Source of the DNA: Sipunculus nudus
Taxonomy: Eukaryota > Annelida > Sipuncula > Golfingiida > Sipunculidae
Direction of reading: 5' to 3'
NCBI GenBank assembly: GCA_026874595.1
Contig: CM049309.1
Location: 27,283,033-27,347,032, forward strand
Length of the DNA stretch: 64,000 nt
A model generated the notes under the pieces. It saw only the letters and a program-made list of their open reading frames with translations, was not told where the DNA came from and did not search any database. A program made the translations under genes and the position numbers. This document shows, one piece after another, positions 35,387-48,369 of this stretch; within the stretch, counting starts at the first letter, position 1; every line of letters begins with the position of its first letter.

Positions 35387-35845
35387 CAGGCTCAGGGGAC
35401 AGTCAGGGTACAGTAACGGACTACAGGCTCAGGGGACAGTCAGTTTACAGAAACAGACTACAGGCTCAGGGGCCAGTCAGGGTACAGTAACAGACTACAG
35501 GCTCAGAAGCCAGTCAGGGTACAGTAACAGACTACAAGCTCAGGGGGGACAGTCAGGGTACAGTAACAGACTACTGGCTGCATGGGAGGACAGTCAGGAT
35601 ACAATAACAGACTACAGGCTCAGAGGACAGATAGGGTGCAGTAACAGACTACAGGCTCAGAGGCCAGTCAAGGTACAGTAATAGACTGCCGACTCAGAGG
35701 CCAGATAGGGTACAGTAACTAGACTACAGGTTCAGAGGATATTCACGGTACACTAACAGACTACCGGTTCAGAGTACAGTCAGGGTACAGTTACAGACTA
35801 TACAGGTTCAGGGGACAGTCAAGATACAGTAACAGACTATAGGCA
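35387..35845 (-). repeat. 37-bp tandem array, inverse of 30634-31175
   Basis: About 12 copies of the inverse unit (GGCTCAGGGGACAGTCAGGG plus TACAGTAACAGACTACA). Confidence 0.9.
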
Positions 35846-37280
35846 ATTTGAAATATTATAGAGCTTCAAACAGGATTTGGTTTTAGATAGCAGGAAATCG
35901 ATTTAGACAGAATTAAAAGTATCAATAAAATGAAAATGCTTTACACCTTTAGAAAATCATGCAAGTTAGCGAAAGAAGTACAAAGCTTGAGAGAAGCTCT
36001 CCCAGTTAGAGAATGTGAGATGGCCTGCCATGAAGCAAGATAAACTGCACTTGACGCTGTAAATAATGACCCGTATTCAGATGGTCAAACTTTGGAATAA
36101 TCGGTTTCACAAACAGGGTAAAAAGAAAAAAAAAATTTTTTTTCAGAGTACACTGGATGTATTTACGGGCTTGTAATTTTAACCATTTATATAGCATACA
36201 GTGTGAGGACTCTTCGAAAACACTGCAACAGGGCTATCTTTGTTAAATTTATGTATATAAAGGACAAATTAAGGCCAGCAAAAGACAGAAAAGAAAAACA
36301 AGTGTTAAGCAAAACGCAGGTGTTACACAAACCACAGGTGTTATGACGTGTATGGAAAAGTTAACGCTCTATAACTTGGTTAAAATGATAAACGATAAAA
36401 GATTAAAAAAACATGGAATGGAAAGGTCTTTGTCAAAATCCATAAAGGAAAGATTTTCAGATGCAAGTATGGCCAACATTTGGACAATGTCTTGAAAGCA
36501 TAGTAAATATTTATCTTCACAATTTCGTCATTGGTTATATATTGCATGATGTATTACAATTTGTAACTACTCGGCTAAATACTGCCTACATGTTACTTGT
36601 GAGAGTATAACAATTTAAGGTGTGCGGGTCCAGGTTTTTTGATAAGGTACCACTTTGACGGATATTTATATTTCATTTTTATGTCTATTGGATATTTGCG
36701 TCTCCAGTATTTGTATGTTGATCATAAATCTATATTCAGATATCAATAATTCAACTGTAAATACTCATATAATCTGTATTAAACAAGGTAATATAAAGTT
36801 CTATTCAAATATGGTTTTTCTATCAATGCTTCGCAGCTGTATATTTGTTCTTTTATTTTCAAAGGCGTTGCTACCATCTGTTACAATTGGTTTACTTTCT
36901 GGCCGTTAGATATCACTCCTCACTGACAAATGTTAAAATTCACTAGATGTTACATTTACTAACTTTACCATCAATACCAAAGGAATTCAGATATATATGG
37001 AAAGAAGAAAATGATATAATTCGTGTAATAAACATTGGACAGGGAAAGGTAGATCATTTATTAAATGGAATCATCCTGATGCCAAGGGTAAAACACCAAT
37101 GGAGAGGTCATGCATTCTTCCCTAATGGGACAAATAAATCAAAATAACAATAACCGTAGTCGCCTCGGACTTTTTTTAAAATAAATAGTAACGATGATCC
37201 AGATGGACGGTATGTCAAAATGCATTATACCATTCAGGACGTCTGTTTTACAACTAGTTATATCATGCAGAATATAATTA
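35846..37280. other. Non-coding, nothing recognised
   Basis: AT-rich DNA with short frames lacking domains. No repeat architecture found. Confidence 0.45.
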
Positions 37281-37556
37281 TGACATATAAGCGACGAAGA
37301 TATTGAGATTAATGTATTGTTTATCCAAATTGTCTAACAGGTGCTCTTTCCAGCCACCTACACCCTGTCTCCTCCTCTCTCTCTAGCGCTATATACTGAC
37401 ACAACATAAATGTCCCGCTATTTTTTTGGCATCCACACCCCGGTCAATAGGCAGACCTTTCTGGGGACAATACACCCCAGCAGTATATTGTTCTTAATAC
37501 ACTTTATTAAGTATACCACGGCCCAGGCCTGGTGTGACATACCTCCCCCTCTTATT
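37281..37556 (-). mobile_element. LTR-like fragment with adjoining purine tract
   Basis: On the minus strand an AAGAGGGGGAGG purine tract (37556-37545) is followed a few bases later by TGTCACACCAGGCC and, 259 bp on, a CA end (ATATGTCA, 37281). That order, purine tract then TG...CA, is what a 3' LTR of a Ty3-like element shows. No coding region or second LTR was found. Confidence 0.35.
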
Positions 37557-37799
37557 GAATGAAACACCTTTCATTTAAAAAAAGGTATTAGTACACGCCA
37601 TGTAACTGCTTGCATAACAATACAAAGGTCAGGATAAGTGACTTCCTATGTCCTAAAAACCAAAAATAATACTATGTTACATGTTCAGGTCAATACCAGG
37701 TTGATACATAGAGATGACACAATAGACCAAAACAGAAGCCACATGAACAACATCCAACATTGAATCATCACAATCAGAATAGGTGATACGCAACTGTTC

Positions 37800-40700
37800 A
37801 GTAGAAAAACTCAATAAGTTACTACCCACTAGCCGATTTCCACACTATAGGTCTTCAGCATAAAAGTGACAGAATCATAGGCGTTTCTTTGAATGGTCCC
37901 ATGTTCTCGTTTTACAGCAAATGGTGCGTGATATGACGAGATATGCACTTTTGTCACTCAAAACTAGTCAAATTATTCTTGAACAATAGAAAAATAAAAT
38001 CTCTAGCATTAAAATGACCGATATATAGACATTTGTTCGAAATCTCGAATATCCTCGTTTTCGGGAGATGATGCGTGATTTGGCGAGATTTGCGGTTTTA
38101 CCACGTTAAGTTTCCTAAATGCTACCAGATGCTGAAAACTACTACTCTTTCGCCTAAAACGTGATCGAGTTATCAGCTTTTCTGCGAAATCTCGTAATTT
38201 ATCGTTTAACGGCAAACCAAGCGAGATTTGACGTGACTTGCAATTGGATGACTTAGAACCAAGGAAATGCTATCTCATGCAAAAAACTAGACATTTGTAG
38301 CATAAATATTAACAGAGATAGAAGGAAAAAACTCCATATTTTCAGAATGTCAAGTTTGACCCCAAAATTAGGTAGCCATGGTAACGGCAGCACAAGAATA
38401 CAAGTGCGCAGTGATCCTAGTTTTAGAAACGACAATAAAAATTGTGATATGTTTAATATTTTTTTAGATATTGCAGAAAAATGATATGTTACAGTGTTTC
38501 AGGTACCATGCCCCCTGATGGCCATTTCCAAAAAATGAAAAAAAAAAAAAAAAAAAGATTTCGAGATATTAATAAATAACTTAAAATATGTCACTTTCAA
38601 AACCATTGTTAAAAAATTGGGACCTCTAGGTCGTATTAAATGAAATTCCGCAAATCTCGTTTGACGAGAATTGGTGCGAGATTTTGCAAGACTTACAATT
38701 TCATCATAAATAACACATTAAACACTACCAAGAGCAATAAACCAGACCTCTCTAGCTATAAAAATGAAAAAGTAAGAAAATAAATTTCAAATTTAATGAA
38801 TTTTCCCAAAAATGCGTATCCATTATAACAGCAGAATGGAACAAAATTACATAGGCTGGAATGGCCATGAAATGGCGAATAAAATGAGCTACAGTTTAAG
38901 TGGCTACGATTATTTTTTCAAGAAAGATATGACGAAAAATTATTTGGAGGGCATGTAAAGACCCTGACCTTGACCTTTGACCGATCATCGCCATAAACAA
39001 TAGGGATCATGGATGATCGATCTTACAATTTTTCTATAAGTTTCAGAGCGATTGCTTTAAAAATGTGGACTGTAGAGCACCAACAAACATACAAACAGAC
39101 AAACAAACAAACTAGAGACCATAGGTCAAACGCTTGCCGGAAATTGAAAATGAAATAGGTCAAGGTCAAATTATTCTTTTATATTATGAAGAATGAACAG
39201 AAGACTAAATAAGCAACTGTTTATTTGGATGTGACAATTTCTGAACAAAAGTTGGAAGAAAATACGACATTTGGGAGTGTTTTTGGCCTTGACATTTGAC
39301 CTATGACCCAATTTAAAAAAAAACAAAAACAAACAGGTCTGATTGGAATAGATATTTACCAACGGTATCAGTTTCAGAGCGATTGCATGAAACTGGAGGC
39401 TGTGTCAGAGATAAAAATATTCAAACCTTTCTAAGTTCGATGGGTTTTACCCTAAATTAGGTCAACATGATTATGGCAGAATATGGCCAAATCTGCACAG
39501 GAATAAGGCCATCTTTTCTAGTTTTAGATGCAATAATGAAAATTATGATATCATTTATAGCTTTGGAGATATGGCACAATAATGATTTATAGCAGTGTTG
39601 TCAGTTCAGCGCCCCCTGGAGGTCATATACCAAAAATGAAAAAAAACATTTTCGAGGTTATACTGTCAAACATCAAATATATCAGTTTTTGATAAATTGA
39701 GGCATGTAAGGCGTCATAAAATGAAATATACACAAAAAGCGCACGCAGCGCCCCCTGTAGGCCATTTTGCAAAACATAAAATATAATCTTGGAACACTCA
39801 CCAAGCTCTACATGATGCAAAAATCTAAACCCCTCTAGCTTTAAAAATGACAAAGTTACAAAAGAAAAGGGAAATATGAGAAGAATTTTGCTTAAAATAG
39901 GTCACCTTGGTAACCGCAAAATTGGGTCACGTGTATCCAGGAATAAGCGTATTGATTATAATTTCAGTTTCTGTAATAAAAATGTTGACATCGTTCATAG
40001 TTTTGAAGCTATTAGACAAAAAACATACTTAGAACTATTTTAGCTGCAGCGCTATCTGGTGGCTATATTCGAAAAATTCATTTCGAGATATATTTACTTA
40101 ACATATTATGTACGAGTTTCAAAGTGATTACTTCAAAATTAGGGCCTCTAGGGCATCTTTTACGAAATTTCGCAAAAAAAAAAAATATGATACAGCGCCC
40201 CCTGGTAGCCATTTCATAAAACTGCAGAAAATCGAGCAATTCTTAATAAACTCTACATAGTACAAAAAACTAGACCTACCTAGCTTTAAAAATGACAAAG
40301 TTACAAAAATATTTTTAAAAAATTTGAAATTTCAAGATTACCCCAAAAATGTGTTACCATGCTAACAACAGAATGAGACGGTTTTGAAACAAGAAGAATC
40401 CACATTTAATGACAAATCAAATATGCTATAATTTATGTGGTTAAGAGCATTCATGACAAAGTTATGAAGAAATAACCTATTATGAGGGGTGTCAATGACC
40501 CTGACCTTTGACCGATTATAACCCAAAACAATAGGCTTCTATTCTGATTGATTAGGATCTAACTTTATTAATATCAAAGCGGTTTGTTCAAAATTCAGGC
40601 CTGTAGAGCACCAACAAACAGACAGACAAACAGACATACAAACTGATCAACATATACTTGTCGAAATCTCTGATTCCGGCAAGCAACTAGACGACCATTG

Positions 40701-41240
40701 GTCGAACGCTTGCCGGAAGTTGAAAGAGATATAGGTCAAGGTCAAATTATTCTTTTATATTATGAAGAATGAACAGAAGACTAAAATGAGCAACTGTTTA
40801 TGTGGATGCGACAATTTATAAACAAATAATGAAGAAAATAAGACATTTGGGCTTGTTTGTGGCCTTGACATTTGACCTTTGACCTAATTTTGAAAAAAAT
40901 GGGTCTGATGGGAATATATATTTACCAACGGTATAAGTTTCAGGGCGATTACATGAAACTGGGGGCTGTGTCAGAGATAGAAATATTCGAATATTTCTAA
41001 GTTTGAGAAGATTTACCCTAAATAAGGTCAACATGATTATGGCAGAATATGGCCAAATCTGCACAGGAATAAGGCCATCTTTTCTAATTTCAGATGCAGT
41101 AAAGAAAATGTTAATATCATTTATAGCTTTGGAGATATGGCATAATAATGATATATTGCAATGTTGTCAGTGCAGCGCCCCCTGGAGGTCATATACCAAA
41201 AATGAAAAATTGTTTTTGAGATAATACAATTAACACATGA
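37800..41240 (+). repeat. Large complex tandem repeat, about 1.57-kb period
   Basis: Blocks recur about 1.54-1.58 kb apart: GCTTGCCGGAA (39133, 40710), TATTATGAAGAATGAACAGA (39180, 40756), AGCGCCCCCTGGAGGTCATA (39608, 41174). Smaller recurring blocks are TAGCTTTAAAAATGACAAAG and CAGCGCCCCCTGG-type elements. Each large unit ends with ACAGACAAAC-type runs and, at 40676-40716, a nested hairpin in which CCGGCAAGC pairs with GCTTGCCGG and ACGACC with GGTCG. CAAGGTCA and TGACCTTTGACC motifs are frequent. No protein is encoded. Confidence 0.7.
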
Positions 41241-41405
41241 TGGAAAATTGTGGATCGCACTGAGCCTTGCACATAAGATAAACAGAACAGATAGTAAGTT
41301 GGCAATGTGTTTGATTTACCAGAAGAAAACAATCGTCCTGCTAGATCTAAAAGAAAATATTCAGGCATACGTTGTAAAAAGGTTGATGGCAAAATAACAT
41401 TTTTT

Positions 41406-41436
41406 TAGGGGGGGGGGGTTGGGGGGTTGGGGGTAA
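41406..41436 (+). repeat. G-run tract, quadruplex-capable
   Basis: Runs of about 10, 6 and 5 guanines separated by TT; the first run can supply two tracts. Confidence 0.75.
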
Positions 41437-42885
41437 TAAACTATTCTGTTCAGTAGTAATAATATTCAGTAATAATATTCAGATTTAGTCGATTTTCATT
41501 AATGTATGTTCCCTCGATGAAGCAAGTGGTATGAAATACAAGTTTCCCAAACATTCTGCGTTTGGGCATAAAGCTGACATAAGTGAAAAATCAACCGCCA
41601 TAGTATAGAAGCTTTAAGCACAGAAACGTTACAATCATTAATAAAGTCAATGAAAACTCAAACAAAACTTTGTAGTGATTTGTGATGTAATCAAGATTAT
41701 GAAGATAAAATGTATGTCTGGAACCTAAGGGTTTATATTATTTTTCGACATTCTATCTTGGGCCTTGCTCTTCCATGCCTTCCCTCTTCATACATCCATG
41801 AACATTCAAAGATCACCCGGCTTGAACACTGGCAGCACCGACTCCCGAGGTTGGATACATGTGGTTATAAATATGAATATGTATTACATGACTCTACAAG
41901 TGTCCATTACGTTAGCAATTAAAGCATTTTGTTGACAACAACACATCATGCAAAGTGAATGCCAACTCGTTAGTGAGGAAAAAGTTTTATATCACGAAAA
42001 TTGCATCACAGCAAAAGTTAGTAATATTTTACTTACACGCGTTATTATTTCGTACGAGGATCATCACAACATCACAAAATTAGCAATCTGTAAAGGTATC
42101 TACATGTATGTTGATTATGTCATGCACTGATCACCATAGCACAAAGGTAGCATACAGGTACTTGTTGTGCTCCTCTAAATGTGTGCTGAATCTGTCTTCA
42201 TGACAGCATACAGCGTGAAAGCTATCACCTCGTGGCAAAAGAAGCATATGGAAACTATACAGCAAACAGATGTGAGCTTCTACATATGTGCGTATCCGTC
42301 GAATCACACACGGTGTACAAATACGTGTAACTAATACATTTAGTATATTAAATTTCAGCACAACAATTTGATATTATCAAATTTCATAAAGGTTTAGATG
42401 AATCTTATGTTGATTGTAAAATTTAATATCATGTATGAAGATTTGTAAAAACCCTAACTATTCTTTGCAGATATATCAAGCTCTTAATTTGATACCAGAT
42501 ATTATAGGTTAATTCCTTCATCCATCGCCTCTAGGGAAATCAAATAGAAGAAATCAGAAAAATTAATATTTTAAAACCTAGACCAGCAAATGGCACTCTC
42601 ATTTGAAAATGCAGTTTTCAACAAATTTGACTACGCTTTACCGTTGGATGTGCTGATGAAAAAGACACTTTTTAGTACAGTTTTAATATGTACATAAAAG
42701 GCATAGCATCTGGCAGGTGTGAGCTTCTTACATGTCTTTATCCTGCCACGCACGCATTCAGTCTGATATTATAATTAGAACCAAAATAAACTTTATTTTA
42801 TATTGATTGTTTATTTTATTATTATGTATCTTTTATATGGATTGCACAAATAGTTATAGGCCTAATTACTATTACAATCCCCTTT
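41437..42885. other. Non-coding; old duplicate of 43140-43300
   Basis: No gene found. The stretch 42460-42530 (ATCAAGCTCTTAATTTGATA then CCAGATATT) is a diverged relative of 43245-43290 and more weakly of 32350-32390. Confidence 0.4.
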
Positions 42886-42889
42886 CCAT

Positions 42890-43057
42890 GGCTCGGAATG
42901 TTGTGTTGGGTAGTATATTATAGGGGATGGAGGAAATCGGAGGACACGGAGAAAACAACCGATATTTGACGGACCACTACAACCCACTCAGATAATGTTG
43001 ATCAAATCCGGGGCGCTAGTGTTGATAGCCGAGCGTTTTACCACTCGACTGTCGATT
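42890..43057 (-). repeat. Candidate tRNA-derived SINE
   Basis: On the minus strand GAGTGGTAAAACGCTCGGCT resembles a polymerase III A box, followed about 25 nt later by a degenerate B box GGATTTGATC, then a TTTTCTCCGTGTCCTCCGAT and TTTCCTCC body. The order and spacing suit a tRNA-type SINE head; the family is not assigned. Confidence 0.45.
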
Positions 43058-43556
43058 TCAATACATTGAAACAGATTAAGGGCTCAAATACTTAAAAATG
43101 ATATATAAATTAAATGTCAGCACAGTTATATTTATGCATTTGATATTTTGCAATTGCACTGACAGAGGTTTACATGAAACTTACGTTAATCGAAAAATCT
43201 AATTACATGTACGTGATTTAAAATATCCTATATATTAGTGTTTGCAGACAAATCAAGTTTCTAATTTTATTCCAGATATTGACAGACGATCTTCTTGCAC
43301 CCATCACCTCTTCAAAGCAATTACATTTGTCAGCATGCAAATATAGGGAAATTAAATATGAAGAAATATGAAATATTGCAATCAAAACGGTTCTCCAATT
43401 CAAGCATCAAAATGCGTGACAAAACAGACATTCCTACCCAAGAAATGACACTTCAATCTGAGAACAGTCACAAAATTTGCAAACTGCCGTGCAGAACTAA
43501 AAATATAATGTTTGCTGTTCGATGTGCCTGTAAACAAAGGCAAATTAAGCATTATT

Positions 43557-45249
43557 GTATCCGCCAAAACAGAGTTTTGCGGATACTATGTTTTCAGCTG
43601 CACGCCGCCGCCGCCGCCGCCGCCGCCGCGTAGGTTTCCGGAGAACTCCTCCGTAACCGCTGGGCGGAATTTTCCGAAACCCGGGATTATGTTCGGGTCA
43701 CATGTGAACTGCTGCGCCCCGATTTTGTTTTGACCTCTGACCTTTCCTCTGCGTCCGTTTGTGCGTCTGTTTCCACACATAAACCCACATATCTCGGGAA
43801 CCGTTTGACCGATCAGGAAAATTTTTTTGCACAAATGTAGCCCTCGGAGAGCTTTATAACATACACCAAAAATGGTGGCGCCACCTGCAACCATGTTTGC
43901 ACAGTGTCCATCTGTTCGTCTGCCTTGGGTTAAAATCACTCATATCTCTGCAGTGACTTGACTAATTCACCTGAAATTCGGCATGCGTAAACATCCTGGA
44001 TAGCTTTTCTGATTTTATGACAGGTGGCGCCACCTACATTCACGTTTACGCTGCAGACATCCAAGCTCATATCTCGGGAACCGTTTGACCGATCAGGAAA
44101 ATTCTTTTGCACAAATGTAGCCCTTGGAGAGCTTTATAACATACACCAAAAATGGTGGCGCTACCTGCAACCATGTTTGCACAGTGTCCATCTGTTTGTC
44201 TGCCTTGGGTTAAAATCACTCATATCTCTGCAGTGACTTGACTAATTCACCTGAAATTTGGCATGCGTATACATCCTGGATAGCTTTTCTGATTTTATGA
44301 CAGGTGGCGCCACCTACATTCACGTTTACGCTGCAGACATCCAAGCTCATATCTCAGGAACCGTTTGACCGATCAGGAAAATTTTTTTGCACAAATGTAG
44401 CCCTTTGAGAGCTTTATAACATACACAAAAAATGGTGGCGCCACCTGCAACCATGTTTGCACAGTGTCCATCTGTTCGTCTGCCTTGGGTTAAAATCACT
44501 GATATCTCTGCAGTGGTTTGACTAATTCACCTGAAATTCGGCATGCTTATACATCCTGGATAGCTTTTCTGATTTTATGACAGGTGGCGCCACCAACAAT
44601 CAAGTTTACGCTGCAGACATCCGAGCTCATATCTAGGAAACCGTTTGACCGATTGGGCCAAAATTTTGCATGTGTATAAATCTCATATAGCTCTTTATCA
44701 TACGCAAAACTGGTGGCACCACCTGCATCCATGTTTGCATAGCTCCCGTCTGTTTGTCTGCCATGGGATAAAATCACTCATATCTCGGCAGTGGTTTGAC
44801 ATATCTGCCTAAAATTTTGCAAGTTTATACATCCCCGACAGCTCTCTTGATTTTATGACAGGTGGCGCCACCTGCATTCTAGTTTATGCAGCAGATATCC
44901 AAGCTCATATCTTGGGAACCGTTTGACCGATTGGGCCAAAGTTTTGCATGTGTATAGTTCTCACAAAGCTCTTTATCATACGCTAAACTGGTGGCGCCAC
45001 CTGCAACCCTTTTTTGCACAGCGTCCATCTGTTTGTCTGCCAAGGGCAAAAATCACTCATATACAATATAGTGGTTTGACTTATCTGCCTTAAATTTTGC
45101 AAATGTATACAACTTGGACGGCTTTCTGGATTTTTTGGTAGGTAGCGCAACCTACATACACAATTTGGCTGCAGACATCCATGCTAATATGCAACACTTC
45201 ACCCGTTCCACTCTGATTTAGGCGGATACAAGTAGTCGCTTGTCGACTA
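43557..45249 (-). mobile_element. Satellite element, family A, copy 2
   Basis: Read on the minus strand the 5' end has the hairpin TAGTCG-ACAAG-CGACTA (45249-45233), then the arm TGTATCCGCCTAAATCAGAG (from 45230). Five 280-bp units follow (ATCTCGGGAACCG or variants at 43791, 44071, 44351, 44631, 44909 on plus), each with two GGTGGCGCCACC palindromes. The 3' end has a CGG run, AAAACATA and the terminal hairpin at 43586-43557. Non-coding. Confidence 0.7.
43603..43630. repeat. (CCG)n trinucleotide run
   Basis: About eight CCG units inside the family A 3' region. (GGC)n runs occupy the same place in family B at 58782 and 61391. Confidence 0.9.
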
Positions 45250-45685
45250 CCCGTATTCTAGTTTCAATATCAACTGAACCAAAATTCATTCACAGAGTTA
45301 AATACAGAATTGAAACCCTTACAGACATAAATAATTTTTCGACCCCCAAAACATAAAAATAGCGCACTTGCAATACATTCTAGGACAAATAAAACCGGAT
45401 ATATTGATATTTCATAACCTGGGGGCCATCTTATCCGCCATCTTGGATTTTTGCTTGGCCCTATATCTGAAAGTATTGATTATGGACTGGACAACTGTTA
45501 TGCGAATTTTCATGCTTTTTTCATTTTTTGCACAATTCTTCTCTTAACAGCTGGACTATCTGTAATATTTTAATCTAGAGAATTTAATCATTCAAGTTTA
45601 CGTTTAAGCCGTTGGTGTTTACATGTGCAATATTAATACTGTTGAACATATTTACACTATTTACAGGGTGTTTTGATTGTTCCTG
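45250..45685. other. Non-coding, nothing recognised
   Basis: AT-rich sequence between family A copy 2 and the LINE ORF1 remnant. Confidence 0.4.
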
Positions 45686-45689
45686 TTCA

Positions 45690-47290
45690 GACTAAGATTG
45701 GCCAGTGGTCATCACTGGCCGATTCTTCCAACCTGCCAATGTCCGATCTAATCCCTGCGTGGTCGACCTTCTGGCGGAAATACCTCAAGATCAATCCAGC
45801 AGCTGTCTCGCAGATCTGATCAAGTTGAACACCGGGACTGAAGTTGTACACCAGATCGGTGATGAACAACACGGTGTTCCAGTCAAGATGTGTCTTTGTC
45901 GGAGTGGCCGAGAGTTTCGGCAGTGTCCAGGCGTTCCTCTGCGGGGTTGGTGCAGGCTGCACATGGACCTACTTTGCCGTATTGGTTGTGCTGGTGCTGG
46001 TTTGGCTCTCCTGTCTAAACTTTCGATCTGCCTCTTTAAATGCCGGGCAACCGCGATAGGATGCGATATGTGCATCTGAACAATTGGCGATCTCGCATGG
46101 GCTTTGTCCATGAAACAGGCATTTTTTTAATGTCCGGTCTCTCCGAACCTAATTACGGCAGCGGACTGTGTTCTGTCATTGTCTGGCTGTATGTCCAAAG
46201 TGCTGACACTTAAAACATTGGTCAACAGTCTTAAGGTCTCTGTATGCCTCTAACTTGACAATTCTTAGAACCAGTCTGATAGGCGTCTTTAGCGCAGAGT
46301 CGTAGTGGGCTTTGCTTTCAAATGTTAGTTTTTCAGTCTCCTTTTGCCCCTTAGTCGTGATGAAGCGCGTGGCTTCCGTGACACCTAGGTGTCTAAGTTC
46401 ACTAACAATGTCAGAGTCAGGGACGTCCAGGGGAACTCTATATACATGTACATTTAGTGTCGGATTATCAAGTCACGACTGTACTACCCTATACTTGCGT
46501 GTTGTTGTGGTCGGCTGCGGCCGCGTTCCAGCAAAAGTAACACGGCTACATTCTGGCAGCTATTGCCATGTGGCGTCGTCTTTCAGTTTGTCATATTCTG
46601 TCTCGGATTTTGTCAGCTAGGTCCCAGGCTGTGTATCTTGTCTTTAGTCTCTTTCAGTCCGAGTGATTTCAGGAGTAGTTCAGGGTCGATCCCGACTATC
46701 CTGACGTAGACGTATGTGTTTGCAGTGGGTTTGTCTTTCAGTGTCGGTGTGTTTGCTTGGGTGGTTGTTGTGCAAGCGTGTTGGTGCAGTTTCCCTCGGA
46801 TGGCGAGAATTCCTTGGAAGCAGGGACCATGGAGCATTGGAGCTCGTTGGCTTGGTTGGTGTTTTGATTGACTTGCGTCCTTTGGTCGTTTGCGTTTTGT
46901 CTGTTCCTTGGTCGGTTGTAGGACTGGTCCAGTGGTCAGTCCAGTTGTCTTTTGCTTAGCCTCTGCGGAAAGTGGAGTGCTAGCCTTCCGTTTAACTGTA
47001 GTGTCCGCCTCGAAGTGCGGCTGCAGGTTAATTGCTGGTGTTCTAGGCTCTGAGCTCTGAGGTCTAGTCTCTATGCACTGTGAAAGCTGGCTTAGTCATA
47101 GGCTCAAGTGCATCTTTCCTCCTGAAGAGTCCCAATAAGCGATCTCTCTCCTTCAGGGTCTTGTTAAGGTCGTCTATCTCTTGTCGCTGTTGTATAATAA
47201 CCATGTCCTTATCCCTATGTTGTATGTCAACATAGGTATTGCCAGACTGACTGGGCTTACCACGGTCCTTTGTCGAGCGTCTAGTCATCT
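45690..47290 (-). pseudogene. Degenerate non-LTR retrotransposon ORF1 (gag-like)
   Basis: Minus-strand fragments in order: an N-terminal coiled-coil piece starting MTRRSTKDRGKPSQSG (47288-47064); a piece with YVRIVGIDPELLLKSLGL (about 46700); a piece with RVPLDVPDSDIVSELRHLGV (about 46440); RLVLRIVKLEAYRDL; then a zinc knuckle CFKCQHFGHTARQ at 46220-46176 whose last Cys is replaced by TGA. A later ASYRGCPAF-like segment follows. Order and motifs fit ORF1 of jockey/I-type elements. Stops and frameshifts break it. Base composition is richer in G+C than the surroundings, as expected of inserted coding DNA. No ORF2 was found to its left. Confidence 0.6.
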
Positions 47291-47540
47291 CGCCGATAAT
47301 AGCCTGGTAATGTAGGTCAGGGTATCGAGTGAGCCGTGAAATGGCCTGACCTCTTAATGAGGTGCTCGCTAATCCGCCAGAGGTTTGTAGTCAGTGCACC
47401 ATAGCAAGTGCGTTTCGTTCCAGTCCATTGATTTGTTGTTACTAATATGTGTTGTTCAGTCGAGTTAGCTTATTTTATGTTTGCGTGTTTTAATAGTTTT
47501 TATTATGAAAAGGTCCTCAAAATAAAGCGTGCTTCGTCGA

Positions 47541-48364
47541 TTAAATAGTTATTTTAAATGCTGTATCTTCGGCTTTTTTAATAATATATATGAGTTTCAA
47601 TGATGTCCGCAAGAGTAATACACCACAGCTTCGAACATCATCACGTCTTCGATCCCCTTGCGCATCACATATTACAACATGGGCCTCCTTCTGTTTGTAA
47701 GTGTCGGGTGCTGTTCTCTCATTATCCTTCACCTGATGGTGCTGATGAAGCCCCAGTTGACCAAACGGTAAATGATGATGTCGTGGATGCCAAGGTGGAT
47801 TTGGCTCTTAGGAACGGTAGGTTAATCTTTCTCAGTAAGGGTTCGAAATTGAAGGTCTTGCCATTCAGGTAACGTAACCTCCCATTGTGTTCTTCGTAGG
47901 TCATCTGCTGACACAAGTGCATGATAAGCTGAAGCTGTTTGTCTTGTATTTCTTTGCAGCAGTCGGCTTGAAACACATGGACAGATTTAAGGGTTCTGGG
48001 CGGCCATCAAGCTTTCACATGCCTCTGGTTTGATCTTTCAATTGCCATGAAAGCCTCTTCTATCTTCTATTTTTCAAAAAGGTTTCTGCCCCAGGCAGTA
48101 CATCAAGTCGCAGCCCCTTTCGTGGTTGACCACACTCTTTTCTTTGACCCCCTTGGCCTCGTTGCAAGTTATGATTTCGTGACCCATCAGATCATCAAAA
48201 ACACAGCTACAGTTGAGTTCCATATACCCTGCGATTTGATGCCAGATCCTGTAGAATGCAGCTAACTTGCCCGGGTCCTTGAGATAGGCCCCGTTTCTGT
48301 TGGCCATTTCACTCTGTTCATAGTTTGGGGGATGCCTAGGGAGAGGATATAAAAAGTTCTCCAC
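47541..48364 (-). pseudogene. Unrecognised degraded coding-like region
   Basis: Three short minus-strand frames (48364-48074, 47976-47722, 47732-47541) have coding-like composition. The first begins MENFLYPLPRHPPNYEQSEM and includes LAAFYRIWHQIAGYMELNCS. They are separated by stops, so together they look like one broken gene, perhaps the 5' part of the adjacent element or a host pseudogene. I do not recognise the family. Confidence 0.35.
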
Positions 48365-48369
48365 CTGTG

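Noticed and set aside
43295-43633. 112-codon frame ending in poly-alanine
   Set aside because: The alanine run is the (CCG)n tract of family A; the rest is AT-rich noise.
45705-46079. Plus-strand 124-codon frame
   Set aside because: It is the antisense of the LINE ORF1 remnant, whose zinc-knuckle motif is on the minus strand.
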